64,000 nucleotides of DNA from Rhizobium phaseoli (GCF_003985125.1 NZ_ML133574.1:157063-221062); one strand, 5' to 3'. Counted from the stretch's first letter, positions 17,884 through 30,911 are shown. Program-made: numbers and translations. Notes: generated by a model from the letters alone, not told the origin.

Positions 17884-18382
17884 CGCTGTCCTTCGGCTTT
17901 CGTGACGATTCGATCGCTCGAATCCTGCTATGAGGGCTTAACGCCGCAATTACTGATTCCTTAACTGCTTTTGTTGCGATGCCCAAGTTTTTATCTTGGA
18001 TCACACCCGTGCATTCGTCTAGAAGGGTGAAAACAGGGCATCCGGCCCGCATATCAAGGCGATACGGCGAGTTTATTTCTTAACCGGCCTTGACGAGAGG
18101 GGTGGAAACCAGTAGTACCCCGCCCATCAGATCCCATGTGAGGCTTGGCTGTTCGGGGCGACGCGCCCTGAAGTTCACCTCAAACAAGGTTCTAAACGCA
18201 CGTTGAAGTCATGATGCTGCACGCATGACGCATGATTTTATGCGTCCTCTGCTCCTTGTGGTCCATCTGCGGAAGCGGATCGGGCCATATTTTGCGCATT
18301 GAAGCGAAAACATGCGTCATTGCCGGAGACGGCGCGAGTTCAAGCCCGCAAGGGTACTGAGATAAACGTAAGGGATGGTTGA
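17884..18382 (+). promoter_or_regulatory. Upstream region of the str operon
   Basis: A 499-base gene-free region before rpsL that must hold the promoter of rpsL-rpsG-fusA-tuf. A weak candidate is TTGACG (18090-18095), 17 bases, TAGTAC (18113-18118). The word TGACGCAT / ATGCGTC(A) occurs three times (18227-18234, 18241-18247, 18312-18319); the first two form a 7-bp hairpin with loop GATTTT. No open frame here looks coding. Confidence 0.45.
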
Positions 18383-18754
18383 ATGCCTACCGTAAACCAG
18401 CTGATCCGCAAGCCTCGCCAGGCGAACGTAAAGCGTAATAAGGTTCCCGCTCTCCAGGAGAACCCGCAGAAGCGCGGCGTTTGCACGCGCGTCTACACGA
18501 CGACGCCGAAGAAGCCGAACTCGGCTCTGCGTAAGGTCGCCAAGATCCGCCTGACCAACGGCTTCGAAGTCATTGGTTACATCCCCGGTGAAGGTCATAA
18601 CCTTCAGGAACACTCCGTCGTGATGATCCGCGGCGGCCGCGTCAAGGACCTTCCGGGTGTCCGTTACCACATCATCCGCGGCGTTCTCGATACCCAGGGT
18701 GTCAAGAACCGCAAGCAGCGCCGCTCCAAGTACGGCGCGAAGCGTCCGAAGTAA
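18383..18754 (+). CDS. rpsL: 30S ribosomal protein S12
   Basis: S12 (123 residues) monitors codon-anticodon pairing in the decoding centre. The segments TPKKPNSALRKV and GGRVKDLPGVRYH are unchanged at the lysines linked to streptomycin resistance, so the allele reads as sensitive. The ribosome site AAGGGA is 8 bases before the ATG. It is the first gene of the str operon. Confidence 0.98.
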   Translation: MPTVNQLIRKPRQANVKRNKVPALQENPQKRGVCTRVYTTTPKKPNSALRKVAKIRLTNGFEVIGYIPGEGHNLQEHSVVMIRGGRVKDLPGVRYHIIRGVLDTQGVKNRKQRRSKYGAKRPK

Positions 18755-18831
18755 TTCGGTTTTGAATAGTCCGGCGCTGCGCGAGGTCCTCCGCGTGATG
18801 AAGCGCCTTAACGGTTGAAGAGACGAAAAGT

Positions 18832-19302
18832 ATGTCCAGACGTCATAAAGCAGAAAAGCGTGAGATCAATCCGGATCCGAAGTTCGGCGATCTCGTTGTC
18901 ACCAAGTTCATGAATGCCATCATGCTCGATGGTAAGAAGTCCGTTGCTGAAAACATCGTCTATGGTGCGTTCGACGCCGTTCAGGGCAAGTCCAAGCAGG
19001 AGCCGCTTTCGGTTTTCCATTCTGCGCTCGACAACATTGCCCCGCACGTTGAAGTCCGTTCGCGCCGCGTCGGTGGTGCGACCTACCAGGTTCCGGTCGA
19101 CGTTCGTCCGGAGCGCCGCCAGGCCCTCGCCATTCGCTGGCTGATCGCCGCCGCCCGCAAGCGCAACGAAACGACCATGATCGATCGTCTTTCCGGCGAA
19201 CTGCTCGATGCGTCCAACAACCGCGGCTCCGCCGTCAAGAAGCGCGAAGACACGCACAAGATGGCTGACGCCAACCGCGCGTTCTCGCACTATCGCTGGT
19301 AA
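18832..19302 (+). CDS. rpsG: 30S ribosomal protein S7
   Basis: S7 (156 residues) nucleates the 30S head and touches the E site. It begins [15 protein letters not shown] and contains the conserved [18 protein letters not shown] hairpin region. It follows rpsL by 77 bases and precedes fusA by 29. In E. coli S7 represses translation of the str mRNA from the rpsL-rpsG gap; the gap here is of similar size but I cannot assign the site. Confidence 0.98.
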
Positions 19303-19331
19303 TTCCGAACGGTATCGAAAGGCAGTCCACA

Positions 19332-21431
<2,100 letters not shown>

Positions 21432-21499
21432 CCGGAATACCAATTGACCGATAACAAGAATTAGATCCCCTCGGGGACTAGCAAAACGGAGAGCCGAAA

Positions 21500-22675
<1,176 letters not shown>

Positions 22676-22979
22676 TTCCTTCGGCCGCTCCGGTGGAGTG
22701 GCCGATTCGATGACATTATTATGAAGCAGGCGGCGCAAGCCGCTTGCTTATTACACAGAAATATAGCAAATGGCGCGCGAGCGCGATTTGCGTACTGCTT
22801 CGGATGACGAAGCGGTGACTAAACAACCAATTAAGGTGGGCTAGAAGGCCCTGAAGACTGGATAGGGTTCCGCTTCGGCGCCCTCTCGATCTTTGAAACC
22901 GGTGGTCCGCCTTAGGAAGAAAGAACAACCCGTGTCTTGTCCAGAGACATGTGGAAAACAAACACAAGGATAACGTCGA
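22676..22979 (+). promoter_or_regulatory. S10 operon leader with a chain of hairpins
   Basis: A 304-base gene-free leader. It contains a 9-bp stem at 22683-22703 (GGCCGCTCC / GGAGTGGCC), an 11-bp stem at 22724-22749 (AAGCAGGCGGC / GCCGCTTGCTT, GCAA loop), a third at about 22768-22793 (GCAAAT.GCGC / GCGC.ATTTGC, GCGA loop) and a fourth, GCTTCG / CGAAGC, near 22799-22815. None has a proper U-tract. In E. coli the S10 leader is the target of L4 feedback; whether this structure serves the same purpose is inference. Confidence 0.5.
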
Positions 22980-23288
22980 ATGAACGGCCAAAATATCCGC
23001 ATTCGCCTGAAGGCGTTCGATCACCGGATTCTCGATGCTTCTACGCGCGAGATCGTGTCGACGGCGAAGCGCACCGGTGCAAGCGTCCGGGGCCCCGTTC
23101 CGCTTCCGACCCGCATCGAGAAGTTTACGGTCAACCGGTCCCCGCACATCGACAAGAAGAGCCGCGAACAGTTCGAGATGCGCACGCATAAGCGCCTTCT
23201 CGACATCGTAGACCCGACCCCGCAGACGGTGGACGCGCTGATGAAGCTCGATCTCGCCGCCGGTGTCGATGTTGAGATCAAGCTCTGA
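22980..23288 (+). CDS. rpsJ: 30S ribosomal protein S10
   Basis: S10 (102 residues) is a 30S head protein that also binds NusB and NusG in antitermination. The conserved IRLKAFDHR and GPVPLPTRIEKFTVNRSPH segments are present. AAGGA precedes the ATG by 10 bases. It is the first gene of the S10 operon. Confidence 0.98.
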   Translation: MNGQNIRIRLKAFDHRILDASTREIVSTAKRTGASVRGPVPLPTRIEKFTVNRSPHIDKKSREQFEMRTHKRLLDIVDPTPQTVDALMKLDLAAGVDVEIKL

Positions 23289-23321
23289 GCTTGCTCGAGC
23301 TGAGTTGGAAGGATTGAACCG

Positions 23322-23963
23322 ATGCGTTCAGGTGTGATTGCACAGAAGGTGGGAATGACCCGCGTCTACAACGACGCCGGCGAGCATGTCCCGGTAACGG
23401 TACTGCGTATGGACGGCTGCCAGGTCGTTGCCACGCGCACTGTCGAAAAGAATGGCTATACCGCAGTTCAGCTCGGTGCAGGCCAGGCGAAGGTGAAGAA
23501 CACGTCGAAGGCGATGCGCGGCAACTTTGCCGTTGCCAACGTCGAGCCGAAGGCCAAGCTCGCAGAATTCCGCGTGTCGGAAGACAATCTGCTCGAGATC
23601 GGCACCGAGCTCAAGGCAGGTCACTTTGCCGCCGGTCAGCTCGTCGACGTGACGGGCACGACGATCGGTAAGGGTTTTGCCGGCGCCATGAAGCGCCACG
23701 GTTTCGGCGGTCTGCGCGCCACGCACGGTGTGTCGGTTTCGCACCGCTCGCACGGTTCGACGGGTTCGCGCCAGGATCCGGGCAAGGTTTTCAAGAACAA
23801 GAAGATGGCTGGTCACATGGGCCAGACGCGCGTCACGACGCAGAACCTGGAAGTGGTTTCGACCGACGAAGATCGCGGTCTGATCCTGATCAAGGGTGCT
23901 GTTCCCGGTTCCAAGGGTGCCTGGATCATCGTGCGCGACGCCGTCAAGTCGGCCGCGAAGTAA
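23322..23963 (+). CDS. rplC: 50S ribosomal protein L3
   Basis: L3 (213 residues) is an early-assembly 50S protein whose extension reaches toward the peptidyl-transferase centre; that loop is visible in HGVSVSHRSHGSTGSRQDPG. The N terminus begins MRSGVIAQKVGMTRVYNDAG. It is 33 bases after rpsJ and 13 before rplD. Confidence 0.98.
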   Translation: MRSGVIAQKVGMTRVYNDAGEHVPVTVLRMDGCQVVATRTVEKNGYTAVQLGAGQAKVKNTSKAMRGNFAVANVEPKAKLAEFRVSEDNLLEIGTELKAGHFAAGQLVDVTGTTIGKGFAGAMKRHGFGGLRATHGVSVSHRSHGSTGSRQDPGKVFKNKKMAGHMGQTRVTTQNLEVVSTDEDRGLILIKGAVPGSKGAWIIVRDAVKSAAK

Positions 23964-23976
23964 GGGAGCCAGATCA

Positions 23977-24597
23977 ATGGAATTGAACGTCAAGACCCTC
24001 GAGGGAAAAGACGCCGGGAAGGTTTCCCTCTCGGACGAAATTTTCGGCCTCGAGCCCCGCGAAGACATTCTCGCCCGCGTCATCCGTTGGCAGCTTGCCA
24101 AGAAGCAGCAGGGCACGCACAAGGCAAAGGGCCGCGCTGAAGTTTCGCGCACCGGTGCCAAGATGTACAAGCAGAAGGGTACGGGCCGCGCCCGTCACCA
24201 TTCGGCTCGCGCTCCGCAGTTCCGCGGCGGCGGCAAGGCCCACGGCCCTGTTGTTCGCAGCCACGAGCACGACCTTCCGAAGAAGGTTCGCGCGCTTGGC
24301 CTTCGCCACGCCCTTTCGGCCAAGATCAAGGCCGATGACGTCATCGTCATCGACAACCTGGTTGCCGCCGAAGCCAAGACCAAGGTTCTCGCGTCCGCTT
24401 TCGAGACGCTCGGCCTGACCAACGCCCTCTTCATCGGCGGCGCAGAGCTTGACGGCAACTTCAAGCTAGCAGCTCAGAACATCCCGAACATCGATGTTCT
24501 GCCGATCCAGGGCATCAACGTTTACGACATCGTGCGCCGCGGCAAGCTCGTGCTTTCCAAGGCTGCGGTTGAAGCGCTAGAGGAGCGATTCAAGTGA
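23977..24597 (+). CDS. rplD: 50S ribosomal protein L4
   Basis: L4 (206 residues) lines the exit tunnel with its extended loop (KQKGTGRARHHSARAPQFRGG region) and in E. coli represses the S10 operon. The ATG at 23977 is chosen for GGGAG upstream and the normal N terminus MELNVKTLEG. Its TGA overlaps the GTG start of rplW. Confidence 0.97.
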   Translation: MELNVKTLEGKDAGKVSLSDEIFGLEPREDILARVIRWQLAKKQQGTHKAKGRAEVSRTGAKMYKQKGTGRARHHSARAPQFRGGGKAHGPVVRSHEHDLPKKVRALGLRHALSAKIKADDVIVIDNLVAAEAKTKVLASAFETLGLTNALFIGGAELDGNFKLAAQNIPNIDVLPIQGINVYDIVRRGKLVLSKAAVEALEERFK

Positions 24598-24887
24598 CCG
24601 ATCTCCGCCACTACGATGTGATCGTCTCCCCGGCGATCACCGAAAAGTCCACGCTGGTATCCGAGAACAACCAGGTTGTTTTCAATGTCGCCAAGCAGGC
24701 GACGAAGCCGGAAATCAAGGCTGCGGTCGAGGCGCTGTTCGGCGTCAAGGTCACGGCCGTCAACACTCTGCTGCGCAAGGGCAAGACCAAGCGGTTCCGC
24801 GGTTTTGTCGGCAAGCAGAAGGACGTGAAGAAGGCTGTTGTGACGCTGGCTGAAGGCCAGACGATCGACGTCTCCACCGGTCTCTGA
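24594..24887 (+). CDS. rplW: 50S ribosomal protein L23
   Basis: L23 (97 residues) sits at the tunnel exit and docks trigger factor and SRP. Its conserved core VNTLLRKGKTKRFRG is present. It starts with GTG and overlaps the rplD stop by four bases (GTGA), so the two are translationally coupled. Confidence 0.97.
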   Translation: MTDLRHYDVIVSPAITEKSTLVSENNQVVFNVAKQATKPEIKAAVEALFGVKVTAVNTLLRKGKTKRFRGFVGKQKDVKKAVVTLAEGQTIDVSTGL

Positions 24888-24898
24888 GGAATAAGAAA

Positions 24899-25735
24899 AT
24901 GGCATTGAAAACATTCAATCCGACGACCCCGAGCCAGCGTCAGCTGGTCATCGTGGACCGCTCCTCGCTCTACAAGGGCAAGCCGGTCAAGGCGCTGACG
25001 GAAGGTCTGACCAAGAGCGGCGGTCGTAACAACCTCGGCCGTATCACTGCCCGCTTCATCGGCGGCGGTCACAAGCGCAGCTACCGTCTGGTCGACTTCA
25101 AGCGTCGCAAGTTCGATGTCGAAGGCACGGTCGAGCGTATCGAATACGACCCGAACCGCACTGCTTTCATCGCGCTGGTGAGCTATGCCGACGGCGAGCA
25201 GGCCTACATCATCGCTCCGCAGCGTCTTGCTGCCGGCGACAAGGTCATCGCTTCGGAAAAGGCTGTCGACGTCAAGCCCGGCAACACCATGCCGCTGCAG
25301 TACATCCCGGTCGGCTCCATCATCCACAACGTGGAAATGAAGCCCGGCAAGGGCGGTCAGATCGCCCGTTCCGCCGGTTCCTACGCGCAGCTCGTCGGTC
25401 GTGACCAGGGCATGGCGATCCTTCGCCTGAACTCCGGTGAACAGCGTCTCGTCAGCGGCATCTGCCTTGCTTCGATCGGCGCCGTCTCCAACCCGGACCA
25501 CGCCAACATCAACGACGGCAAGGCCGGTCGTACCGTCTGGCGCGGCAAGCGTCCGCATAACCGCGGTGTTGTCATGAACCCGGTCGACCATCCGCACGGC
25601 GGTGGTGAAGGCCGCACCTCCGGTGGTCGCCATCCGGTGACCCCGTGGGGCAAGCCGACCAAGGGCAAGCGCACCCGGTCGAACAAGTCGACCGACAAGA
25701 TGATCATGCGCTCGCGTCATCAGCGTAAGAAGTAA
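24899..25735 (+). CDS. rplB: 50S ribosomal protein L2
   Basis: L2 (278 residues) is needed for subunit joining and peptidyl transfer. The C-terminal motif VMNPVDHPHGGGEGRTSGGR, with its conserved histidine, is intact. It is 11 bases after rplW. Confidence 0.98.
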   Translation: MALKTFNPTTPSQRQLVIVDRSSLYKGKPVKALTEGLTKSGGRNNLGRITARFIGGGHKRSYRLVDFKRRKFDVEGTVERIEYDPNRTAFIALVSYADGEQAYIIAPQRLAAGDKVIASEKAVDVKPGNTMPLQYIPVGSIIHNVEMKPGKGGQIARSAGSYAQLVGRDQGMAILRLNSGEQRLVSGICLASIGAVSNPDHANINDGKAGRTVWRGKRPHNRGVVMNPVDHPHGGGEGRTSGGRHPVTPWGKPTKGKRTRSNKSTDKMIMRSRHQRKK

Positions 25736-25750
25736 GAGAGGAAGTCTCCA

Positions 25751-26029
25751 ATGGCTCGTTCAGTATGGAAAGGTCCGTTCGTTGACGGCTATCTTCTCAA
25801 GAAGGCTGAGAAGGTTCGTGAAGGCGGACGTGCAGAAGTGATCAAGATCTGGAGCCGTCGCTCCACGATCCTGCCGCAGTTCGTCGGTCTTACCTTCGGC
25901 GTCTACAACGGCAGCAAGCATATCCCGGTCAGCGTCAATGAAGACATGGTCGGCCACAAATTCGGTGAATTCTCTCCGACCCGCACCTACTACGGTCACG
26001 GCGCGGACAAGAAGGCGAAGAGGAAGTAA
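25751..26029 (+). CDS. rpsS: 30S ribosomal protein S19
   Basis: S19 (92 residues) pairs with S13 in the 30S head. It begins MARSVWKGPFVDGYLLKK and contains the WSRRSTILPQFVG segment. It precedes rplV by 2 bases. Confidence 0.97.
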   Translation: MARSVWKGPFVDGYLLKKAEKVREGGRAEVIKIWSRRSTILPQFVGLTFGVYNGSKHIPVSVNEDMVGHKFGEFSPTRTYYGHGADKKAKRK

Positions 26030-26031
26030 CA

Positions 26032-26420
26032 ATGGGCAAGGCAAAAGCCGAACGCCGGCTGAAGGACAACGAGGCGCAAGCAGTCGCCCGCACGCTCCGC
26101 GTCAGCCCCCAGAAGCTCAACCTGGTTGCTGCGGCCATCCGCGGCAAGAAGGTCGAGCGTGCACTCGCTGAGCTGGAGTTCTCCCGCAAGCGCATCGCAG
26201 GCGCCGTCAAGAAGACGCTCGAATCCGCGATCGCCAACGCCGAGAACAACCACGATCTCGACGTCGACGCGCTCGTCGTCGCCGAGGCCTATGTCGGCAA
26301 GTCGATCGTCATGAAGCGCTTCCACGCTCGTGGCCGCGGTCGCGCGTCGCGCATCGAAAAGCCCTTCGCGCACCTGACGATCGTCGTTCGTGAAGTGCAG
26401 GCAGCAGAGGAGGCCGCATA

Positions 26421-26421
<1 letters not shown>
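26032..26421 (+). CDS. rplV: 50S ribosomal protein L22
   Basis: L22 (129 residues) lines the exit tunnel with its beta-hairpin (HARGRGRASRIEKPFAHLTI). Its TAA shares a base with the ATG of rpsC (TAATG). Confidence 0.97.
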
Positions 26422-27155
<734 letters not shown>

Positions 27156-27193
27156 TTAGCGCTGGCGAAAGATAAGCTCGGAGAAGTAAGAAA

Positions 27194-27607
27194 ATGTTGC
27201 AGCCAAAGCGTACTAAGTACCGCAAGCAGTTCAAGGGCCGCATCAAGGGCGTCGCCAAGGGCGGTTCTGACCTGGCATTCGGCGAATTCGGCCTGAAGGC
27301 TCAGGAGCCCAACCGCGTCAACGCACGCGAGATCGAAGCGGCCCGCCGCGCGATCACGCGTTACATGAAGCGCGCCGGCCGTGTATGGATCCGCGTGTTC
27401 CCGGACGTTCCGGTAACCGCAAAGCCGACCGAAGTCCGCATGGGTAAAGGTAAGGGCTCCGTTGAGTACTGGGCATGCAAGGTCAAGCCCGGTCGTATGA
27501 TGTTCGAGATCGACGGCGTCAGCGAAGAGATTGCCCGTGAGGCGCTTCGTCTCGGCTCTGCCAAGCTCTCGGTCAAGACGCGCTTCGTACAGCGCATTGC
27601 AGAGTAA
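27194..27607 (+). CDS. rplP: 50S ribosomal protein L16
   Basis: L16 (137 residues) contacts the A-site tRNA elbow. It begins MLQPKRTKYRKQFKGR and contains the family GKGKGSVEYWACKVKPG segment. It lies 38 bases after rpsC. Confidence 0.98.
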   Translation: MLQPKRTKYRKQFKGRIKGVAKGGSDLAFGEFGLKAQEPNRVNAREIEAARRAITRYMKRAGRVWIRVFPDVPVTAKPTEVRMGKGKGSVEYWACKVKPGRMMFEIDGVSEEIAREALRLGSAKLSVKTRFVQRIAE

Positions 27608-27618
27608 GGATTGAGCTC

Positions 27619-27819
27619 ATGAAAGCCTCAGATGTTCGTGCGTTGACCGCCGACCAACTCAAGGACGAGCTTGCCAAGCTGAAGAAGGAGCAGTTCAACC
27701 TGCGCTTCCAGAAGGCGACCGGCCAGCTCGAAAAGTCCTCGCGCATCAACGAAGTCCGCAAGGACATCGCCCGCGTGAAAACCATTGCCCGCCAGAAGGC
27801 GGCAGAAGTTAAGGCCTAA
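27619..27819 (+). CDS. rpmC: 50S ribosomal protein L29
   Basis: L29 (66 residues) is a two-helix protein at the tunnel exit; LKKEQFNLRFQKATGQLE is the family signature. It is 11 bases after rplP and 12 before rpsQ. Confidence 0.97.
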   Translation: MKASDVRALTADQLKDELAKLKKEQFNLRFQKATGQLEKSSRINEVRKDIARVKTIARQKAAEVKA

Positions 27820-27831
27820 AGGAAGAAAAAC

Positions 27832-28071
27832 ATGCCGAAGCGCATCCTGCAGGGCGTCGTCGTTGGCGACAAGAACGAGAAGACGGTAGTGGTTCGCGTC
27901 GAGCGTCGTTTCGCTCACCCGCTGCTCCAGAAGACCGTTCGTCGTTCCAAGAAGTACAAGGCCCACGACGAAAACAACCAGTACAAGATCGGCGATACCG
28001 TATCCATCGAGGAATGCGCGCCGATCTCCAAGGACAAGCGCTGGACGGTGATCGCCGCCCAGGGCAAGTAA
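27832..28071 (+). CDS. rpsQ: 30S ribosomal protein S17
   Basis: S17 (79 residues) is an OB-fold primary 16S-binding protein. It begins MPKRILQGVVVGDKNEKTVVV and has the KKYKAHDENN segment. It is the last S10-operon gene; a 263-base gap with a terminator-like hairpin follows before rplN. Confidence 0.97.
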   Translation: MPKRILQGVVVGDKNEKTVVVRVERRFAHPLLQKTVRRSKKYKAHDENNQYKIGDTVSIEECAPISKDKRWTVIAAQGK

Positions 28072-28127
28072 ACAGAATTTTGCGCGAGGCCTTGCGTCTC
28101 GCCGAAATATCTGTATGAAGCAGCGTC

Positions 28128-28156
28128 AGAACGCTCGAATGCCGGGCGTTCTTTTG
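28128..28156 (+). terminator. Terminator-like hairpin between rpsQ and rplN
   Basis: A 9-bp stem AGAACGCTC / GGGCGTTCT (28128-28152, one wobble) with loop GAATGCC is followed by TTTTGCTTT. It sits at the boundary between the S10 and spc operons and may end or attenuate the S10 transcript. Confidence 0.55.
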
Positions 28157-28334
28157 CTTTGAGCGCACGGAAGGTCCCGTTCGGGAAACCACCCTGGCAC
28201 GATCGACCCCGCGCTATTCAGCTATTGCCGCGTTCCTGCTTGCCTTAACGGCAGGTTGGCCGGCGAACATTTTCATAAGCCGGAGTAGGGGGCCCAGGCC
28301 CAACCATTCCGGTAAACCAAGAAGGCGACCTGAT

Positions 28335-28703
28335 ATGATTCAGATGCAAACAAACCTCGACGTCGCGGATAATTCCGGCGCACGTCGTGTCATGTGCATC
28401 AAGGTGCTGGGCGGCTCGAAGCGCAAGTATGCCTCGATCGGCGACGTCATCGTCGTTTCGATCAAGGAAGCGATCCCGCGCGGCCGCGTGAAGAAGGGTG
28501 ACGTGATGAAGGCGGTTGTCGTTCGCACCGCCAAGGACATCCGTCGTCCGGATGGCTCGGTCATCCGCTTCGACACCAACGCAGCAGTCCTCATCGACAA
28601 CAAGAAAGAGCCGATCGGCACCCGTATCTTCGGACCGGTTCCGCGCGAACTTCGCGCCAAGAACCACATGAAGATCATCTCGCTGGCTCCCGAAGTACTG
28701 TAA
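28335..28703 (+). CDS. rplN: 50S ribosomal protein L14
   Basis: L14 (122 residues) lies at the subunit interface. It begins MIQMQTNLDVADNSGARRVM and contains GSKRKYASIGDVIVVSIKEA. It is the first gene of the spc operon; the 263-base gap before it may hold an internal promoter. Confidence 0.98.
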   Translation: MIQMQTNLDVADNSGARRVMCIKVLGGSKRKYASIGDVIVVSIKEAIPRGRVKKGDVMKAVVVRTAKDIRRPDGSVIRFDTNAAVLIDNKKEPIGTRIFGPVPRELRAKNHMKIISLAPEVL

Positions 28704-28715
28704 GGAGCGGAAGCG

Positions 28716-29024
28716 ATGCAGAAGATTCGTAAAGGCGACAAGGTCGTCATGCTCGCTGGCAAGGACAAGGGCCGTACCGGCGAAGTCGTTCAGGTCATGC
28801 CGAAGGAAGATCGTGCGGTCGTCCGTGGCGTCAACGTCGTGAAGCGCCACCAGCGCCAGACGCAGACCCAGGAAGCCGGCATCATCAACAAGGAAGCCCC
28901 GGTTCACCTGTCCAACATTGCAATCGTCGACAAGGACGGCAAGCCGACCCGCGTCGGTTTCAAGGTCGTTGACGGCAAGAAGGTCCGCGTGGCCAAGCGT
29001 TCTGGAGAAGTGATCGATGGCTGA
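28716..29024 (+). CDS. rplX: 50S ribosomal protein L24
   Basis: L24 (102 residues) is a KOW-domain assembly initiator (KIRKGDKVVMLAGKDKGRTG at about 3-22). Its 3' end overlaps the start of rplE by 8 bases. Confidence 0.97.
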   Translation: MQKIRKGDKVVMLAGKDKGRTGEVVQVMPKEDRAVVRGVNVVKRHQRQTQTQEAGIINKEAPVHLSNIAIVDKDGKPTRVGFKVVDGKKVRVAKRSGEVIDG

Positions 29025-29574
29025 GGCAAAATACGAGCCGCGGCTCAAGAAGGAATATGTCGAGCGCATCCGCAAGGCGATGCAGGAGAAGTTCTCCTAC
29101 GCCAACGAGATGATGATTCCGAAGCTCGACAAGATCGTCATCAACATGGGCGTCGGTGAAGCGACCGCTGATTCGAAGAAGCCGACGGTTGCTGCCGCCG
29201 ACCTCGCAGCGATCGCCGGTCAGAAGCCGGTCATCACCCGCGCACGCAACTCTATCGCAGGCTTCAAGGTCCGCGAAAACATGCCGATCGGCGCGAAGGT
29301 CACCCTGCGCGGCGCCCGCATGTACGAGTTCCTGGATCGTCTGGTCAACATCGCGCTCCCGCGCGTTCGCGACTTCCGCGGCCTGAACCCGAAGAGCTTT
29401 GACGGCCGTGGCAACTTCGCCATGGGCATCAAGGAGCACATTGTGTTCCCTGAGATCAACTACGACAAGGTTGATCAGATGTGGGGCATGGACATCATCG
29501 TTTGCACGACGGCGACGACCGACGACGAAGCACGGGCTCTCCTGAAAGAGTTCAGCTTCCCGTTCCGTCAATAA
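29017..29574 (+). CDS. rplE: 50S ribosomal protein L5
   Basis: L5 (185 residues) binds 5S rRNA. The conserved KPVITRARNSIAGFKVRE and FDGRGNFAMGIKEH segments are present. The start lies inside the end of rplX, so the two are coupled. Confidence 0.98.
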   Translation: MAEAKYEPRLKKEYVERIRKAMQEKFSYANEMMIPKLDKIVINMGVGEATADSKKPTVAAADLAAIAGQKPVITRARNSIAGFKVRENMPIGAKVTLRGARMYEFLDRLVNIALPRVRDFRGLNPKSFDGRGNFAMGIKEHIVFPEINYDKVDQMWGMDIIVCTTATTDDEARALLKEFSFPFRQ

Positions 29575-29606
29575 CCGTAACGACGAGCGTAGAAAAGGAA
29601 CCTGAC

Positions 29607-29912
29607 ATGGCGAAGACAAGCGCAGTTGAAAAGAACAAGCGCCGCCGTACTACGGTCGCCAACCAGGCCGCTAAGCGGGCTGCGTTGAAGGCGATCATCA
29701 TGAACCAGGCTCTTCCGATCGAAGAGCGGTTCAAGGCCTCGATCAAGCTGGCATCCCTGCCGCGTGATGGATCGAAGACCCGCATTCGCAACCGTTGCGA
29801 AGTTTCGGGGCGTCCGCGCGCATATTACCGCAAACTGCGCATGTCGCGTATTGCGCTGCGTGAACTCGGCAATCTCGGCAAGGTGCCGGGCATCGTCAAG
29901 TCGAGCTGGTAA
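29607..29912 (+). CDS. rpsN: 30S ribosomal protein S14 (zinc-independent form)
   Basis: S14 (101 residues) is the long form lacking the CxxC pair; only one cysteine is present, so it does not bind zinc. The C terminus GNLGKVPGIVKSSW is standard. The ATG at 29607 has AAAAGGAA upstream. Confidence 0.98.
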   Translation: MAKTSAVEKNKRRRTTVANQAAKRAALKAIIMNQALPIEERFKASIKLASLPRDGSKTRIRNRCEVSGRPRAYYRKLRMSRIALRELGNLGKVPGIVKSSW

Positions 29913-29924
29913 GGAGCAGGTTAG

Positions 29925-30323
29925 ATGACAATGACTGATCCGTTGGGCGATATGCTCACCCGTATCCGTAACGGCGCTTCCCGCCGCAAGTCGTCGGTCT
30001 CGACGCCTGCGTCCAAGCTCCGTGCGCGTGTTCTCGATGTCCTGCAGTCCGAAGGCTACATCCGTGGCTACTCCGTCGTCGATTTCGGCAACGGCAAGTC
30101 GGAGCTCAACATCGAGCTGAAGTACTATGAAGGCGCATCGGTGATCCGTGAGATCGGCCGTGTGTCCAAGCCGGGCCGCCGGGTTTATGTCTCGGTCAAG
30201 TCCATTCCGCAGGTCGCGAACGGTCTCGGCATCACCATCCTTTCGACTCCGAAGGGCGTGATGGCCGATCACCAGGCTCGCGAACAGAACGTTGGTGGCG
30301 AGGTTCTTTGCTCGGTCTTCTAA
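29925..30323 (+). CDS. rpsH: 30S ribosomal protein S8
   Basis: S8 (132 residues) binds 16S helix 21 and in E. coli represses the spc operon at the rplE start. The C-terminal STPKGVMADHQAREQNVGGE segment is conserved. The ATG at 29925 has AAGGAG upstream; the one at 29931 is an alternative. Confidence 0.98.
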   Translation: MTMTDPLGDMLTRIRNGASRRKSSVSTPASKLRARVLDVLQSEGYIRGYSVVDFGNGKSELNIELKYYEGASVIREIGRVSKPGRRVYVSVKSIPQVANGLGITILSTPKGVMADHQAREQNVGGEVLCSVF

Positions 30324-30365
30324 GATCGGGCAGGGATCTCCATAGCGAACAGACAGGATTGAAAC

Positions 30366-30899
30366 ATGTCTCGTATCGGTAAAAAGCCCGTTCAGGTGCC
30401 TGCTGGGATCACGGCTACGGTCGATGGCCAGAAGGTTACTGCAAAGGGCCCGAAGGGCGAGCTGTTTTTCGTCGCTAACGACGAAATCAGCCTCAAGCTC
30501 GAAGATAACGCGGTCGTCGTGACGCCGCTGAACCAGTCCAAGAATGCACGGTCGAAGTGGGGCATGTCCCGCACGATGATCGAAGGTATCTTCAAGGGCG
30601 TCAAGGACGGTTTCGAGCGCAAGCTTGAAATCAACGGCGTCGGTTATCGCGCCGCCATGCAGGGCAAGAACCTGCAGCTGGCCCTCGGTTTCAGCCACGA
30701 CGTGGTCTATGAACCGCCGGTCGGCATCACGATTGCTGTTCCGAAGCCGACGGAAATCGTCGTCAGCGGTATCAACAAGCAGCAGGTCGGCCAGGTTGCC
30801 GCCGAAATCCGCGAATATCGCGGTCCCGAGCCTTACAAGGGCAAGGGCGTCAAGTATGCCGACGAGCGGATCGTCCGCAAAGAAGGCAAGAAGAAGTAA
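30366..30899 (+). CDS. rplF: 50S ribosomal protein L6
   Basis: L6 (177 residues) lies near the factor-binding site. It begins MSRIGKKPVQVPAGI and ends with the PEPYKGKGVKYADE motif. It is 12 bases before rplR. Confidence 0.98.
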   Translation: MSRIGKKPVQVPAGITATVDGQKVTAKGPKGELFFVANDEISLKLEDNAVVVTPLNQSKNARSKWGMSRTMIEGIFKGVKDGFERKLEINGVGYRAAMQGKNLQLALGFSHDVVYEPPVGITIAVPKPTEIVVSGINKQQVGQVAAEIREYRGPEPYKGKGVKYADERIVRKEGKKK

Positions 30900-30911
30900 G
30901 GATCACGCGAA

